Assembly (NCBI RefSeq): GCF_000469305.1
Contig: NZ_KI270996.1
Location: forward strand, 1-45,531
From: Faecalitalea cylindroides ATCC 27803
Lineage (GTDB): Bacteria; Bacillota_I; Bacilli_A; Erysipelotrichales; Erysipelotrichaceae
Reading direction: 5' to 3'
Length of the DNA stretch: 45,531 nucleotides
Below are positions 45,284 to 45,531 of this stretch, piece by piece. Below the pieces are notes generated by a model, which was not told where the DNA came from, did not search any database, and worked only from the letters and a program-made list of their open reading frames with translations. The translations under genes were made by a program, and so were the position numbers. The stretch's first letter is position 1, and each line of letters opens with the position of its first letter.

Positions 45284-45531
45284 ATGGTGAAATATGCACC
45301 AAGAAAGGTATATATCAGAGAAAGTGGCGGCTATGTGGAATTATCCTACACGGAGTTCTGCCGTTGCAGGGAATCCGACCAGACCTATATGGACAAGCTG
45401 TTTATCCCCATTCAAGGCTGTCTGCTTGAAGTCGTGAGGGAGCAATACACAGACTTCTACCGTGACAAGGAACGGTGGCGTTATCTGCAAAAATTAGATA
45501 CAAAGAATAGACTGCTATCTCTCGACGGATT
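45284..45531 (+). CDS. conjugative-transposon sigma-factor-like protein, N-terminal part
   Basis: 83 codons to the window edge, beginning MVKYAPRKVYIRESGGYVEL, then FIPIQGCLLEVVREQYTDFYRDKERWRYL. This resembles the N-terminus of the small RNA polymerase sigma-factor-like regulators of Tn916/Tn1549-type elements, whose sigma region 4 would lie beyond the edge. GGGAGG 5 nt before the ATG sets the start. GC-rich codon use matches tnpV. It marks the start of the conjugative-transposon backbone. Confidence 0.62.
   Translation, partial: MVKYAPRKVYIRESGGYVELSYTEFCRCRESDQTYMDKLFIPIQGCLLEVVREQYTDFYRDKERWRYLQKLDTKNRLLSLDG

Larger units (their letters stand above)
21132..45531. mobile_element. integrated mobile island, probable ICE (left boundary here, right boundary outside)
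   Basis: The left edge is the tRNA-Leu(GAG) 3' fragment. Inside are a KAP NTPase, parA-parB, a sortase-anchored Cna-B adhesin, an LPD28-like protein and a giant methylase-helicase, a gene set typical of Firmicutes integrative and conjugative elements. No integrase, relaxase, VirB4 or coupling protein lies within the window, so conjugative capacity is inferred only. A second element carrying tet(O) interrupts it from about 41860. Confidence 0.7.
41857..45531 (+). mobile_element. nested tet(O)-carrying element (left end; right end outside window)
   Basis: From about 41857-41897 the sequence changes from AT-rich island DNA to more GC-rich DNA with tnpV, tet(O), a KTR gene and a conjugative-transposon regulatory start. 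The helicase reading frame is lost at the same point. The exact left junction cannot be fixed: the host-like codons GRILR at 41861-41875 could be host remnant or coincidence. No transposase or recombinase is in view. Confidence 0.7.

Noticed and set aside
44937-45290. 117-codon ORF upstream of the sigma-like gene
   Set aside because: It runs through a terminator hairpin and a second structured stem, has odd composition and no recognisable family. A leader region explains the sequence better; a smaller ORF at 44965 with an SD is listed at low confidence instead.
45160-45429. 89-codon ORF at the right edge
   Set aside because: It overlaps the sigma-like gene at 45284 in another frame. That gene has the better SD and a recognisable N-terminus and stays open to the window edge.

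Overview
The window is low-GC Bacillota DNA, most like the Erysipelotrichia. Signs of this are Shine-Dalgarno (SD) sites of the AGGAGG type, a short 977-residue SMC, and an smc-ftsY-ylxM-ackA-nrnA run. Standard stop codons (TAA, TAG, TGA) are all used. It splits into three parts: core chromosome (about 1-21130), an integrated mobile island (from 21132 to past the right edge), and a second, tetracycline-resistance element nested inside the island (from about 41860 to past the right edge).

Core chromosome. guaB (partial), a type I pullulanase, fumC, cardiolipin synthase, nfo and a DEAD-box helicase, ispH, a broken lipoprotein gene, and the five-gene minus-strand run smc-ftsY-ylxM-ackA-nrnA. After these come small membrane proteins, a hemolysin III/TrhA-type protein, two related membrane-anchored proteins of unknown function, and a free-standing PTS EIIC. 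Many units end in clear intrinsic terminators. ispH and trhA appear to be transcribed as leaderless mRNAs.

Island. At 21132-21184 lies only the 3' half (anticodon loop to CCA) of a tRNA-Leu(GAG). A terminator in the matching orientation remains on the chromosomal side. This is what an integration scar (attL) looks like. To its right come a KAP-type P-loop NTPase on the opposite strand, bracketed by two 26-bp direct repeats, then parA-parB, a structured noncoding stretch, and a lipoprotein with two CxxC pairs. Next are a 1630-residue sortase-anchored Cna-B adhesin, a tightly overlapped block of small unknown genes (two of them tandem paralogues, one LPD28-like), and an AAA_14/DUF4143 ATPase. 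The last island gene is a giant DNA methylase-helicase of the type carried by Firmicutes integrative and conjugative elements. No relaxase, T4SS or integrase gene is in view, so calling the island an ICE is an inference.

Hidden gene. Inside the giant ORF, in another reading frame, 35635-35976 has its own strong SD site and encodes a clear TnpV-family protein. The host frame there is a Ser/Gln/Thr-rich linker. This fully nested, overprinted gene is the most unusual structure in the window.

Nested resistance element. The giant ORF loses its expected helicase C-terminus near 41857-41897, where sequence of different composition begins: tnpV, a tet(O)-type ribosomal protection gene with a complete promoter and attenuator leader, a small Cys-rich KTR protein, a regulatory leader, and the start of a conjugative-transposon sigma-factor-like gene that runs off the edge. 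The insertion probably disables the island's helicase while bringing in tetracycline resistance.
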